Shown: positions 1 to 8,785, counted from the stretch's first letter. The stretch: 53,681 nt of DNA from UMGS973 sp964507795 (GCA_964507795.1 CAZDQV010000002.1:1-53681); one strand, 5' to 3'. Numbers and translations: made by a program. Notes: generated by a model from the letters alone, not told the origin.

Positions 1-5
1 AATAT

Positions 6-968
6 TTACTCTTCCCGTTCCTCTACATCCTCTTCTCCACGGACAATCCTCATAACACTCATTCTGTTTTTGATTTGCATTTTTTTGAATATGTTATAGA
101 CATGAGTCTTGACTGTGCTCTCTGAAATAAACAGGGCCTCTGCTATCTCAGCATTACTGCGTCCCTCATATATAAGCTCTACAAGCTCTTTTTCTCTGTC
201 TGTAAGATCATACTGCTCTTTGACATTCTTTAGCCTGTCTTCAAGAGAAAACTCCTGTGCCTTGCTCCCCTCGCTGAAATACGCCGGAACAAAAGCGCGC
301 CTGTAAACAAGATATATCATGACAACACCTATTACAAACCAGAATATGATAGTCAGATCCATCGGCTCCCTTATGAATTTGCTGTTGCCCCAGTATACAG
401 AAGTTTCACTCCAGAAATATGAACCGTAGTTCCATGTCAGCATAGCCGTAATTATAACCATGTATACTGTTAAATCCCTATCGGAGCGTTTGTACAAAGC
501 TGCAACAATATATGAAATGCTGCCTATGAGCATCATAAGGACAAGTAATATGTCCGATACAAGCAGAATCCATTTGATGGCATACATAAATTCAACACTG
601 AATATAATAGTTGACAGGCACCATACCAGAGCATATGTTATAGTATAGATTCTTGCTATCTTGTAATATCCTTCGAGTATATCTTCTTCTGTAAGTCTCT
701 GCTCAAGAGAAAGCCACAGCAAGAAAAGCATCGCTATTATGCAATCTCCGATTCTAATCAGTTCTATGTTGTCATATCCACCTATAAAATAGTCGGTATA
801 ATATATCAACATATCATATATACACATTATAAGGAGGCATGTCGAAAATAAAAGCATAGCGTTATTAAGACTGGTATTGCCTCTCCGTCTAGCCAGTATG
901 CTCATTGTAAAGCTGGCTATGCCAAGAAATATAGCTACTAAATAGCACATAAGAATAATATGGTTCAT
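6..968 (-). CDS. Membrane-anchored LuxR-family transcriptional regulator
   Basis: A 320-residue protein. About seven hydrophobic helices fill residues 1-235, followed by a charged linker and a C-terminal LuxR-type helix-turn-helix at about 250-310 (LTDREKELVELIYEGRSN, then AEIAEALFISESTVKTHVYN). The helix-turn-helix is canonical: the TDREKE entry, the NAEIA turn and the STVKTHVYNIFKK recognition helix are all present. No receiver or other sensor domain is visible, so the membrane part is presumably the sensor; its ligand is unknown. The gene is monocistronic as far as the window shows; the next gene on the same strand (the sirtuin) is 102 bp upstream. The family call is firm, the regulon unknown. 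Confidence 0.9.
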   Translation of the reverse strand: MNHIILMCYLVAIFLGIASFTMSILARRRGNTSLNNAMLLFSTCLLIMCIYDMLIYYTDYFIGGYDNIELIRIGDCIIAMLFLLWLSLEQRLTEEDILEGYYKIARIYTITYALVWCLSTIIFSVEFMYAIKWILLVSDILLVLMMLIGSISYIVAALYKRSDRDLTVYMVIITAMLTWNYGSYFWSETSVYWGNSKFIREPMDLTIIFWFVIGVVMIYLVYRRAFVPAYFSEGSKAQEFSLEDRLKNVKEQYDLTDREKELVELIYEGRSNAEIAEALFISESTVKTHVYNIFKKMQIKNRMSVMRIVRGEEDVEEREE

Positions 969-1070
969 GTTTCAGTTGTCGCCCCCATCAGATCAATCAG
1001 TTTTAATATTAAGTATTGTAACATAATTATCCCGTATTTTCTATAATTCAAATTTTGGTTTTTCCTGTTT

Positions 1071-1796
1071 TCAATCGCCAAGCACCCTGCCTATTGAATC
1101 ATATACGACAAGATTGGCCTGTGAATCATACCCTGTCTTGGATTTGTTGATCAGAATCATATTACTTCCTCTGAAATATCTGATAAGGCCGGCTGCAGGA
1201 TATACGACAAGAGAAGTTCCACCTACAATCAGAGTGTCACATGAAGCAACAGCATTAAGTGCTCCATTTAACACCTCTTCATCAAGGCCTTCCTCATAAA
1301 GCACAACGTCAGGTTTGACAATCCCGCCGCATTTGCTACATTTTGGAATTCCCCTCTCACAATTCGCATCATCCATAATATAGTCAAGGTCAAAAAAAGC
1401 TCCGCAATCCATACAATAATTTCTGAGCACAGAACCGTGCAGCTCATAAACCTTATTGCTGCCTGCCTTTTGATGGAGTCCGTCTATATTCTGAGTTACA
1501 ATGCCTTTGAGTTTGCCTTCATCCTCCAGCCTTGCAAGTGCCAGATGCGCCTTGTTTGGCTTGGCATCAGGATAAATCAGATTTTTTTTGTAATAATCAA
1601 AAAATGTCTCCATTTTGTCCATAAAAAATGTATGGCTCAGCATCTGTTCAGGCGAATATCCATATTCACTCATGGCACTGTAAAGACCTTTTTCTGATCT
1701 GAAATCCGGTATATTACTTTCAGTTGATACTCCGGCTCCTCCAAAAAACACGATGCTGCCGCTATTCTCAATTATATCTTTAACTCTTTTGTCCAT
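1071..1796 (-). CDS. cobB: NAD-dependent protein deacylase (sirtuin, Sir2/CobB family)
   Basis: A 241-residue protein, normal length for a bacterial class U/III sirtuin. It removes acyl groups from lysines using NAD+, giving nicotinamide and O-acyl-ADP-ribose. Visible motifs are GGAGVSTESNIPDFRS (NAD binding, residues 19-34), TQNIDGLH (101-108), the catalytic His120 in ELHGS, a four-Cys zinc site at C128/C131 and C153/C156, and the GGTSLVVYPAAG loop. The start is set by a strong AGAGGAGG about 7 nt upstream of the ATG. It stands alone, divergent from the methyltransferase gene at 1927. Targets cannot be told from context. Confidence 0.94.
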   Translation of the reverse strand: MDKRVKDIIENSGSIVFFGGAGVSTESNIPDFRSEKGLYSAMSEYGYSPEQMLSHTFFMDKMETFFDYYKKNLIYPDAKPNKAHLALARLEDEGKLKGIVTQNIDGLHQKAGSNKVYELHGSVLRNYCMDCGAFFDLDYIMDDANCERGIPKCSKCGGIVKPDVVLYEEGLDEEVLNGALNAVASCDTLIVGGTSLVVYPAAGLIRYFRGSNMILINKSKTGYDSQANLVVYDSIGRVLGD

Positions 1797-1926
1797 AAAG
1801 CAAACCTCCTCTATTTCATATATTCATTTTACACTCTTTTTTTTCAACGTCAAATATATCTGTCCCTGATTTGCAATTTGAGATATAATAGGGGTATCGG
1901 AAATCTGAAATCGGAGAGAGACCCAA

Positions 1927-2769
1927 ATGAAAAAACTTGTTATTGCAGGAGCAGGCCAAATGGGAATGTCTGTTTCTGAGCTTATCAATGAAACAAACGT
2001 GCAGCTTATCGCATTTGCTGACAATGACCCCGCCAAATTATCCAATGGCCATATTCCCGTCGTTTCTTTTGCTGATGCAGTTGCTATGAATCCTGATATA
2101 GTTTTAATCGGAGTTTTAGACAACAAAAGAGCCTCAAGCATGAAAATGCAGTTTAACACTCTGGGTTACTCAGGCGAATATATCCTTTTGAGCGATATAT
2201 ATAACACTTATGATATGAGAGGCGGTGCTTTTCGCAGGTTTTCCCCACGCCTTGACAATATTCCGGGCGCCATTGCAGAGCTTGGAGTATACAAAGGTGA
2301 TTTTTCGCTGATACTTCACAGGCAGTTTCCTGACAGAACCATATACCTGTTTGATACATTTGAAGGGTTTAATGCAAATGACGTGGAAATCGAAACAGAA
2401 AGCAGCTTCTCACATTCAAGTACAAAAGACTTTGCGGACACATCCGCAGAATATGTACTTGGCAGGTTTGGCGATACATCAAATATTGTTCTGAAAAAAG
2501 GATATTTCCCTGATACGGCAGCCGGGCTTGAAAACGAAAGCTTTGCATTTGTAAGCCTTGATGCAGATCTTTATGTCCCTACTCTTGCAGGGCTTGAGTT
2601 TTTTTATCCAAGGCTGTCGCATGGCGGTGCTATCCTGCTTCACGATTATGGCAGCATGAGATTTTCAGGTGTTTTTCAGGCTGTTTCAGACTACGAAAAA
2701 AAACATGGAGAATTGATGCTTATGCCACTATGCGATTTACATAAGTCCTGCATCATCCTCCATCCATAG
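1927..2769 (+). CDS. Rossmann-domain / TylF-like O-methyltransferase fusion
   Basis: A 280-residue two-part protein. Residues 1-100 form a nucleotide-binding Rossmann-like domain that opens with KKLVIAGAGQMGMSV and contains ADNDP, resembling the N-terminal domain of PglD-type sugar acyltransferases and other NAD(P)-binding modules. Residues 110-280 are a class I SAM methyltransferase of the TylF/MycF (macrocin O-methyltransferase) type, with AELGVYKGDFS as the SAM glycine motif, YLFDTFEGF, FVSLDADLY and LLHDYG. TylF enzymes methylate sugar hydroxyls; here a glycan substrate is an inference. GGAGAGAG precedes the ATG. The GH18 gene follows 54 bp later on the same strand and may be cotranscribed. 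The fusion order is unusual among the methyltransferases I know. Confidence 0.82.
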   Translation: MKKLVIAGAGQMGMSVSELINETNVQLIAFADNDPAKLSNGHIPVVSFADAVAMNPDIVLIGVLDNKRASSMKMQFNTLGYSGEYILLSDIYNTYDMRGGAFRRFSPRLDNIPGAIAELGVYKGDFSLILHRQFPDRTIYLFDTFEGFNANDVEIETESSFSHSSTKDFADTSAEYVLGRFGDTSNIVLKKGYFPDTAAGLENESFAFVSLDADLYVPTLAGLEFFYPRLSHGGAILLHDYGSMRFSGVFQAVSDYEKKHGELMLMPLCDLHKSCIILHP

Positions 2770-2823
2770 TTCAAGCACTATCCGCTTCAATTATATACTT
2801 CATACAAAAGAAAAAGATTAATT

Positions 2824-3816
2824 ATGGCAAAGAGAAAGAAACACAAAAAAAAATCAAAGAACAAAAGGAAATATATATTCGCATTATTATTGATGCTGAC
2901 ACTGCTGCTCATCCTTATATCTATGAGAGGTTGTTCCTCATCACAAAGTAGCACCAGGATTGTCGGATATCTTCCAACCTGGTATTATCAGTGTTACAAC
3001 GATATTGATTTTGCAGATCTTACGCATATCAATATTGCATTTGTAAATCCGGATTCCGATGGTAATCTGAGCTGCAGCATCCCAGACAGTGAGCTTAAAA
3101 AAATAATCAAAAAAGCACATCACCACAAAGTCAGGGTCATTGCTGCTCTTGGAGGCGGAGGAGGCTACGCACATTATACAGATCTGACAGGTACCAAATC
3201 CTTAATCAAAGACTTTGACAACAAAATCATAGATTACATAAAAGAATATGATTTTGATGGCATAGATCTCAATATCGAGGGAGATGTGGAGCCAGAATTC
3301 TGGACAAATTACGATAACTGGGTCAGGGATCTTGCAAAGAAATGTCACAAGAATAATCTCATTTTATCCTGTGCAGTAGCTTCATGGTTTGATAACAACA
3401 TAGAAGAAGAAACCCTGGAAAGGTTTGATTTCATATCTGTAATGGCATATGACAATAAGGGAAGCAGTGAAAATCACTCCACATATGAATATGCGGAAAG
3501 CTGCCTTTCATACTTTGAAAACGAAAGAAATATAGCCAAAGACAAACTGGTACTTGGTATACCTTTTTATGGCTATAGATATGATGAGAATGGCAATTGT
3601 ACAGGTAAAGTTGTAACTTACAAAGAAGTTGCAACATACAACGAAAACTCAGAATATGATGATGCAAGTGGCACATGCAGATACAACGGGATAAATACTG
3701 TATGCAAAAAAGCTCTGCTTGGTGCCGATTACGGTGGCGTAATGGTATGGGCACTCGGACAGGACATGACAGGCAAGACTTCCCTGCTTCGGGCTATAAG
3801 TGATACACTTGAATAA
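2824..3816 (+). CDS. Membrane-anchored glycoside hydrolase family 18 protein
   Basis: A 330-residue protein with a very basic N-terminus (residues 1-16, Lys/Arg-rich), one hydrophobic segment (about 17-34) and an extracellular GH18 barrel starting at VGYLPTWY (47-54). Family markers are LTHINIAFV (66-74), AALGGGGGY (107-115), the catalytic strand DGIDLNIE (145-152) and the late MVWALGQD. Glu152 is the expected acid. The canonical motif is DGxDxDxE; the middle Asp, which normally positions the substrate acetamido group, is Asn150 here. GH18 enzymes cleave beta-1,4-linked GlcNAc polymers or peptidoglycan-like glycans; some are inactive lectins. The ribosome binding site is weak (AAGAAAAAG). It follows the methyltransferase gene. 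Confidence 0.88.
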   Translation: MAKRKKHKKKSKNKRKYIFALLLMLTLLLILISMRGCSSSQSSTRIVGYLPTWYYQCYNDIDFADLTHINIAFVNPDSDGNLSCSIPDSELKKIIKKAHHHKVRVIAALGGGGGYAHYTDLTGTKSLIKDFDNKIIDYIKEYDFDGIDLNIEGDVEPEFWTNYDNWVRDLAKKCHKNNLILSCAVASWFDNNIEEETLERFDFISVMAYDNKGSSENHSTYEYAESCLSYFENERNIAKDKLVLGIPFYGYRYDENGNCTGKVVTYKEVATYNENSEYDDASGTCRYNGINTVCKKALLGADYGGVMVWALGQDMTGKTSLLRAISDTLE

Positions 3817-3834
3817 AGGGTGCGGCTCCTTTTT
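3815..3834. terminator. Weak hairpin between convergent genes
   Basis: AAAGG and CCTTT pair around an 8-nt loop and a short T run follows on the plus strand, just after the GH18 stop codon and before the convergent small gene. The stem is only 5 bp, so this is a tentative terminator. Confidence 0.3.
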
Positions 3835-3847
3835 CAAACTATATCGC

Positions 3848-4288
3848 TTATTCACAAACCTTTCCTTCGATATAGCAGCAATATATATACTCTCGTGACT
3901 GGTAATAAAAGTCTGTATTGTAGTTGGAAATCGCATCACTTATCCAGCTGTTATATACAGCAAGCAATGCGTCAATCACATTATCTTCAACTTTTGCAAT
4001 ATCTTCTATAAGTCTCTCGTAGACTTCACCAATCACCCAATAATCAGGGATTTCATATTTGGCTTTTGCTACATTGTCAAAGGTTCCAAGCGGTATGCAA
4101 TACATTGTAATGAAGTCATCTGCTGTTTTTTCGATTGGTTCGCAATGGAAAACATCCGCATGGCTATATATTCTTTTGATTGTATCCATGCCAAGCATAT
4201 TCACCACATTGCAGCGCTTTTGCTTTTGTTTTCTGCCAATAAATTCGATAAGGCTGCATGTATAAAACAGGTTACTGTTATTTTTCAT
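3848..4288 (-). CDS. Small partner protein of the DUF3990-like gene (DUF3791-like)
   Basis: A 146-residue soluble, mildly acidic protein with no signal peptide or membrane segment. The opening (NLFYTCSLIEFIGRKQKQKR, then NVVNMLG and a downstream ADVFHCEPIEKTADDFI) resembles the small ORFs that I recall lying next to DUF3990 genes in Clostridia; the DUF3791 label is from memory and uncertain. The gene overlaps the 3' end of the DUF3990-like gene by 11 bp on the same strand, so the two are almost certainly cotranslated. That arrangement suggests a functional pair, possibly antitoxin or target adaptor for an ADP-ribosyltransferase-fold partner, but this is inference. Converges on the GH18 gene. 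Confidence 0.6.
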   Translation of the reverse strand: MKNNSNLFYTCSLIEFIGRKQKQKRCNVVNMLGMDTIKRIYSHADVFHCEPIEKTADDFITMYCIPLGTFDNVAKAKYEIPDYWVIGEVYERLIEDIAKVEDNVIDALLAVYNSWISDAISNYNTDFYYQSREYIYCCYIEGKVCE

Positions 4289-4458
4289 CTGCTACCTCAC
4301 TTTCCTTCACAAATTTTAACGTTGCCAGTGCTCTTGCAGTATGGAAACTTATCTGATGGGTCGGTCTTTTGAACTTTGCAAGAGCCCAAAAGGCTTCTCT
4401 GCTTATTTTGCCATCGACAAAATTCTGAACATAGTTGAATATCGTATCATTTGCCATT
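4278..4458 (-). CDS. DUF3990 family protein, C-terminal part (cut by assembly gap)
   Basis: Only the last 59 codons are visible. They run from MANDTIFNYV through KISREAFWALAKF to HQISFHTARALATLKF. In DUF3990 proteins as I remember them, the last third reads in the same order: an AND(T/N) segment, a hydrophobic helix, then an H/YQ(I/Y)(S/T)FxTxxALxxLxF strand. DUF3990 is grouped with the ADP-ribosyltransferase fold, and the catalytic N-terminal portion would lie in or beyond the N run. Either the missing 5' part lies in the gap or, if the gap is spurious, this is an N-terminally truncated remnant starting at 4457. It overlaps its partner gene by 11 bp. Confidence 0.6.
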
Positions 4459-4558
4459 NNNNNNNNNNNNNNNNNNNNNNNNNNNNNNNNNNNNNNNNNN
4501 NNNNNNNNNNNNNNNNNNNNNNNNNNNNNNNNNNNNNNNNNNNNNNNNNNNNNNNNNN
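4459..4558. other. Assembly gap of 100 N
   Basis: Exactly 100 unknown bases, the conventional size for a gap of unknown length. The sequence left of the gap ends in TTGCCATT (4451-4458) and the sequence right of it begins with TTGCCATT (4559-4566), so the two contig ends share an 8-base overlap. Confidence 0.98.
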
Positions 4559-4595
4559 TTGCCATTTTACCTCAACAAAGTGATTCACACAAGCA

Positions 4596-7500
4596 TCAGA
4601 ACATACAAAGCTGATCTGTCTCAGGCATTCCGTCAAGAACCCCCATGGCTTTGAGGTTTTCGATGTTTGTATTTGAAATTCTGGTTCTGTTTTTGAGTTC
4701 CTCTATAGTTTCAAAAGGTCTTTTTTCGCATTCTTCTGCAATAGATCTTGCTGCCGTCTCACCGATTCCTGAAACAGCCATAAACGGCAGCAGCACTTTG
4801 CCATCATGCTCATAGAATTTGGCACCGTCTGATGCGCCGAAATTTATCGTCTCAAATTCATATCCTCTACTGTACATTTCATATGCCACTTCAAGCACCG
4901 TCATTTCATCTTCTTCTTTTTTGGTTGCATTCTTGCCCTTGGCAGTTATATCATCAATCCTTCCAAGTATGGCTTTTGTGCCTTTTAATATGACTTCTGA
5001 ATTGAAGTCTGCAACCTTGGTTGTAAAGTATGCCGCATAAAACGGCACAGGATAATAGACTTTGAACCATGCTATTCTGTATGACATCATTACATAGGCA
5101 ACCGCATGAGCTCTCGGGAACATATACTTGATACGGCGGCACGACTCTATATACCAGTCCGGCACATTGTGCTCCTTCATAAGCTGAACACGTTCGTCTG
5201 TAACGCCCTTACCTTTTCTTACTTTTTCCATGATGTTAAAAGCCTCTTTGTTTGGCAGACCTTTTAATATGAGATAGTTCATAATGTCATCTCTTGTGGA
5301 TATAGCGTCTTTGATGGTCGTATCGCCGTTTTTGATAAACTCCTGTGCATTGTTTATCCATACATCGGTACCGTGTGAGAAGCCTGAAATCCGTACAAGA
5401 TCACCGAATCTTGACGGTTTGGTATCATCCAGCATCTGTCTTGTGAATTTAGTTCCAAACTCCGGAATGCCAAAGCTGCCGTGGACAAATCTGTAATCGG
5501 GATCCTTGATGTCAAGTGCCTCGCAGTTTAAAAATATGCTGTTTACTTTTTCGTCCTTGAGCTTTACCTTTAGAGGATCCACTCCTGTCATATCCTGCAG
5601 ATGCCTTATCATTGACGGCACATCGTGTCCGAGTATATCAAGCTTGAGCAGGTTCTGATCTATCTTGTGGTAATCAAAATGCGTCGTTACTATATCTGTA
5701 GTCGTGTCATTTGCAGGATGCTGCACAGGGCAGAATTCGTAAATCTCATGATCGTCAGGGACAATTATTATTCCTCCTGGATGCTGGCCTGTGGTTCTCT
5801 TGACCCCTGTACAGTTTGCAGCAAGTCTTTCGACTTCAAATTTACTTACATCAATGTCTCTTTCACCGTAAAACTTCTTGACAAATCCAAAAGCCGTTTT
5901 TTCGGCCACAGTGCCTACTGTGCCCGCTTTGAATACGTTTTTTTCACCGAATATTTCTCCTACATATTTGTGTGCTGTTGCCTGATATTCGCCTGCAAAG
6001 TTAAGGTCTATATCAGGTTCCTTGTCACCTTCAAACCCAAGGAATGTTTCAAAAGGAATGGTAAATCCCAGCTGATCCATCAATGTGCCGCACTCAGGGC
6101 ACATTTTCTCCGGCATATCAACACCGCAGTCATATTCGGCATTATCGCCCCACTCAAGATGTTTGCACACAGGGCATACATAATGAGGCGGCAAAGGGTT
6201 TACTTCTGTAATCCCCGCCATGGTGGCTGCAAAGGATGAGCCTACTGAGCCTCGTGAGCCTACAAGGTATCCATCCTCCAGTGATTTGTTTACAAGCATC
6301 TGTGCAGATACATACATGACAGCATATCCGTTCCCTATTATCGAGTTGAGCTCTTTGTCAAGTCTTGCCTGTATTTTGGGATCGACATTGTCTCCGTAAA
6401 CTTCGTGCAGTCTCTTGACACAGGCCCTGCGCAGAGTTTCCTCTGCTCCATCTATATGCGGCGGGAATTTACCTTTCGGTACAGGAAGTATACCGTCATC
6501 AATCATGTCTGCTATGGCATTTGTATTTGTTATTACAACTTCTTTTGCTCTATCCTCTCCAAGATATGAAAACTCCTCAAGCATCTCATCGGTGGTTCTG
6601 AAATACAGGCCTTCACCGCTTTCAGCATCTTTGTATCCCTGCCCTGCAAACAGTATGTTTCTGTATATGGCATCCTCAGGATTTGTATAATGGGAATCTG
6701 TAGTTGCGCATACCTTCTTGCCGAGGCTGTCTGCTATAGATATAATTCGTCTGTTGACGTCTTTGAGAGCTTCGTTGTCAGGGAATATTTTAACATCCTC
6801 AACCAGATACCTGTTGTTTATGAGAGGCTGAATCTCAAGGTAATCATAAAATTTTGCTATATCTCTGATTTCTTCATCTGATTTGCCCTGTTTGAAGCCG
6901 CAATATACTTCTCCTGCTTCACAGGCCGCACCTATTATGATCCCTTCTCTGTGTTTTTCGAGCACAGATCTTGGTATTCTCGGCCTTCTGTAAAAATAGT
7001 TGAGATGCGAAAATGATACCAGTTTGTATATGTTTTTAAGGCCCTCCTGGGTTCTGGCAAGAAGAATAATATGATATGTGCCTCTTGCTTTGTAATCTAT
7101 ATTTCCTTCTTCGTTTATCAACCCCTCATCATCAAGAAGATAGCCTTCCATTCCGTATATTACTTTGATTTTATCACCTGCAGCCTTGGCCGCATCAGGG
7201 AACGATTGAACTACTCCATGATCTGTTATGGCTATTGCCGGATGTCCCCATTTGATAGCCTGCTTTACTATTTCTCCCGCATCATTTAATCCGTCCATTG
7301 CACTCATTTTTGTATGAATATGAAGCTCTACGCGTTTGCCATCTTCTGATGTATCTTCTCTTTCTTTGATTTCACCTTTTTGTATATCCTTTGCTTTTAC
7401 TATGAGTGTATCATCATACTTGTCCCACTCGGCCATGCCTCTGATTTTGGCAAAGGTTCCCGGCCTCAAATGCTCTGCCAGCTCTGCGGCTTTTTCATCA

Positions 7501-8348
7501 GGTACAAAGCATTTGACACACATGGTCGTCTTCTTGTCAGTGACAAGTATTGTTACAAGCTTGAGACCCTTTCTGATGTCTCTGTCAGAAAGCCTGAATA
7601 CTATACCTTCTATAGTAACTTCTCCGCTTTCCAGGGTAACTTCAAGCATAGGCATTGCATCCTGATCGATAGTTTTGCCCATAATCCTGTTGCCTTCTGC
7701 CACATCTATTTCTTTTGATTTCCTTCTGAAAGCTCCTTTATCTCTACCATACGAAGTCTTTTGCTGTGCCTTCTGTTTTGGCCTTGAAGGTGCTTCCATG
7801 GCTTTTTTTGCAACCTCTGCTTCTATACAGCATATCTCGTTTACGCTTTCTTCATATCTTTCCTGATGATTGAGAAATGAAACAGAACAGTTTATCCCGA
7901 AATTATCCAAAAGAAGTTGCTCAAATATATGCCCGACTTCTCTGTTGAGCTGTTCGCACATTGTCTGTCCTACTGCAAAAATGCTAAGTATATCTCCTGC
8001 CAAATCAAATTCGTCAGTGATTATAGTCTTGGTAATTCCATGATATTTGCCATTTGCTATAGCTATCATGTGTTCTATAAAATGTCTGATTATTTCTTCT
8101 TTCGTCTGTATCACGCTATCATATATGAAATTCAGTATGACATCGTTTAATGCAGGGACTTCATTTTTGACTATAGCTTTGATTTTGAGCACATCTTCAT
8201 AAGGTACAACAAAATTAGCCCTTATATCTATAGTCAGATTCCCTGTTTCCCTAGACATAACGGCTCTCTCTATTGAAAATCCATATTCACTTTTGGGGTG
8301 TTTGCCCAGCTTCTCCCAGCTGATGCTGTTTTCAATAAGGTTTTTCAT
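4596..8348 (-). CDS. polC: DNA polymerase III alpha subunit PolC, lacking the exonuclease domain
   Basis: A 1250-residue Gram-positive replicative polymerase; PolC is usually about 1430-1460. In order: N-terminal domain (1-190), OB fold (about 230-330), PHP domain starting ELHIHTKMSAMDG (341-353) with AITDHG and TTDSHYTNPEDA, polymerase palm with GSRGSVGSS (698-705), the zinc site HYVCPVCKH...CPECG (722-754), the catalytic PDIDLNF (778-784) and TGQHPGG. In typical PolC a DnaQ-like 3'-5' exonuclease (DVETTG...) is inserted in the PHP domain after the YGLE strand. Here VIYGMEGYLLDDEG (396-409) passes in about 15 residues directly to ARGTYHIILLARTQEGLKN, so the exonuclease is absent. Last gene of the pyrH operon, 8 bp after the thioesterase gene. 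Confidence 0.97.
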   Translation of the reverse strand: MKNLIENSISWEKLGKHPKSEYGFSIERAVMSRETGNLTIDIRANFVVPYEDVLKIKAIVKNEVPALNDVILNFIYDSVIQTKEEIIRHFIEHMIAIANGKYHGITKTIITDEFDLAGDILSIFAVGQTMCEQLNREVGHIFEQLLLDNFGINCSVSFLNHQERYEESVNEICCIEAEVAKKAMEAPSRPKQKAQQKTSYGRDKGAFRRKSKEIDVAEGNRIMGKTIDQDAMPMLEVTLESGEVTIEGIVFRLSDRDIRKGLKLVTILVTDKKTTMCVKCFVPDEKAAELAEHLRPGTFAKIRGMAEWDKYDDTLIVKAKDIQKGEIKEREDTSEDGKRVELHIHTKMSAMDGLNDAGEIVKQAIKWGHPAIAITDHGVVQSFPDAAKAAGDKIKVIYGMEGYLLDDEGLINEEGNIDYKARGTYHIILLARTQEGLKNIYKLVSFSHLNYFYRRPRIPRSVLEKHREGIIIGAACEAGEVYCGFKQGKSDEEIRDIAKFYDYLEIQPLINNRYLVEDVKIFPDNEALKDVNRRIISIADSLGKKVCATTDSHYTNPEDAIYRNILFAGQGYKDAESGEGLYFRTTDEMLEEFSYLGEDRAKEVVITNTNAIADMIDDGILPVPKGKFPPHIDGAEETLRRACVKRLHEVYGDNVDPKIQARLDKELNSIIGNGYAVMYVSAQMLVNKSLEDGYLVGSRGSVGSSFAATMAGITEVNPLPPHYVCPVCKHLEWGDNAEYDCGVDMPEKMCPECGTLMDQLGFTIPFETFLGFEGDKEPDIDLNFAGEYQATAHKYVGEIFGEKNVFKAGTVGTVAEKTAFGFVKKFYGERDIDVSKFEVERLAANCTGVKRTTGQHPGGIIIVPDDHEIYEFCPVQHPANDTTTDIVTTHFDYHKIDQNLLKLDILGHDVPSMIRHLQDMTGVDPLKVKLKDEKVNSIFLNCEALDIKDPDYRFVHGSFGIPEFGTKFTRQMLDDTKPSRFGDLVRISGFSHGTDVWINNAQEFIKNGDTTIKDAISTRDDIMNYLILKGLPNKEAFNIMEKVRKGKGVTDERVQLMKEHNVPDWYIESCRRIKYMFPRAHAVAYVMMSYRIAWFKVYYPVPFYAAYFTTKVADFNSEVILKGTKAILGRIDDITAKGKNATKKEEDEMTVLEVAYEMYSRGYEFETINFGASDGAKFYEHDGKVLLPFMAVSGIGETAARSIAEECEKRPFETIEELKNRTRISNTNIENLKAMGVLDGMPETDQLCMF

Positions 8349-8356
8349 GCTCTATA

Positions 8357-8785
8357 CTATTTGCCAAAGAAGCTGTTTGCTTCGGCTCTCCATTCAAGTT
8401 CTTCTTTGCTGTCTGTTTTATCCAAAACAATCCCATGCACTCTCTTGTCATGAGTATTTGCAACAACTGTCACAAAGGTTGTATAACCTGTCGCTTTGAT
8501 TTCTCCTGTTTCCTCAGAGATAAGATCTACATGGATTGTAAGGCTCGTCCTACCACACCTTACCAGTGTGCTGCAATAGCTGATTATTTCTCCGGGTTCA
8601 ACTGATTTGTTGAATTCGAATTTATGGCAGTTTTTGAAAAGCAGTCCGTGCCTGTCTCCTGTTTCAGCTGCTGCCGCTATGAATGAGGCCTCAACCATCC
8701 ACTCTATGCCCCTGCCTGCATACAGATTTTTGTGGTGATTAAGATCATCCATTTTTATCATATGTGATGCTCTATAAGTTTTCAT
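8357..8785 (-). CDS. Hotdog-fold acyl-CoA/acyl-ACP thioesterase-like protein
   Basis: A 142-residue single hotdog domain. The helix signature NHHKNLYAGRGIEWMVEAS (16-34) corresponds to the N-terminal catalytic region of YkhA/BACH-type acyl-CoA hydrolases, and the following strands (FNKSVEPGEIISYCSTLVRC, then TSLTIHVDL) fit the fold. The expected role is hydrolysis of acyl thioesters in the cytoplasm; substrate length is unknown. The start overlaps the end of ispG by 14 bp and polC begins 8 bp after its stop, so it is embedded in the pyrH-polC operon, where I would more often expect proS. A link to lipid or isoprenoid supply is only suggested by position. Confidence 0.8.
   Translation of the reverse strand: MKTYRASHMIKMDDLNHHKNLYAGRGIEWMVEASFIAAAAETGDRHGLLFKNCHKFEFNKSVEPGEIISYCSTLVRCGRTSLTIHVDLISEETGEIKATGYTTFVTVVANTHDKRVHGIVLDKTDSKEELEWRAEANSFFGK

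Noticed and set aside
5625..6239. 204-codon open frame on the plus strand
   Set aside because: Lies wholly antisense to the polymerase domain of polC, has no ribosome binding site and an unnatural Cys/Tyr/Phe-rich composition.
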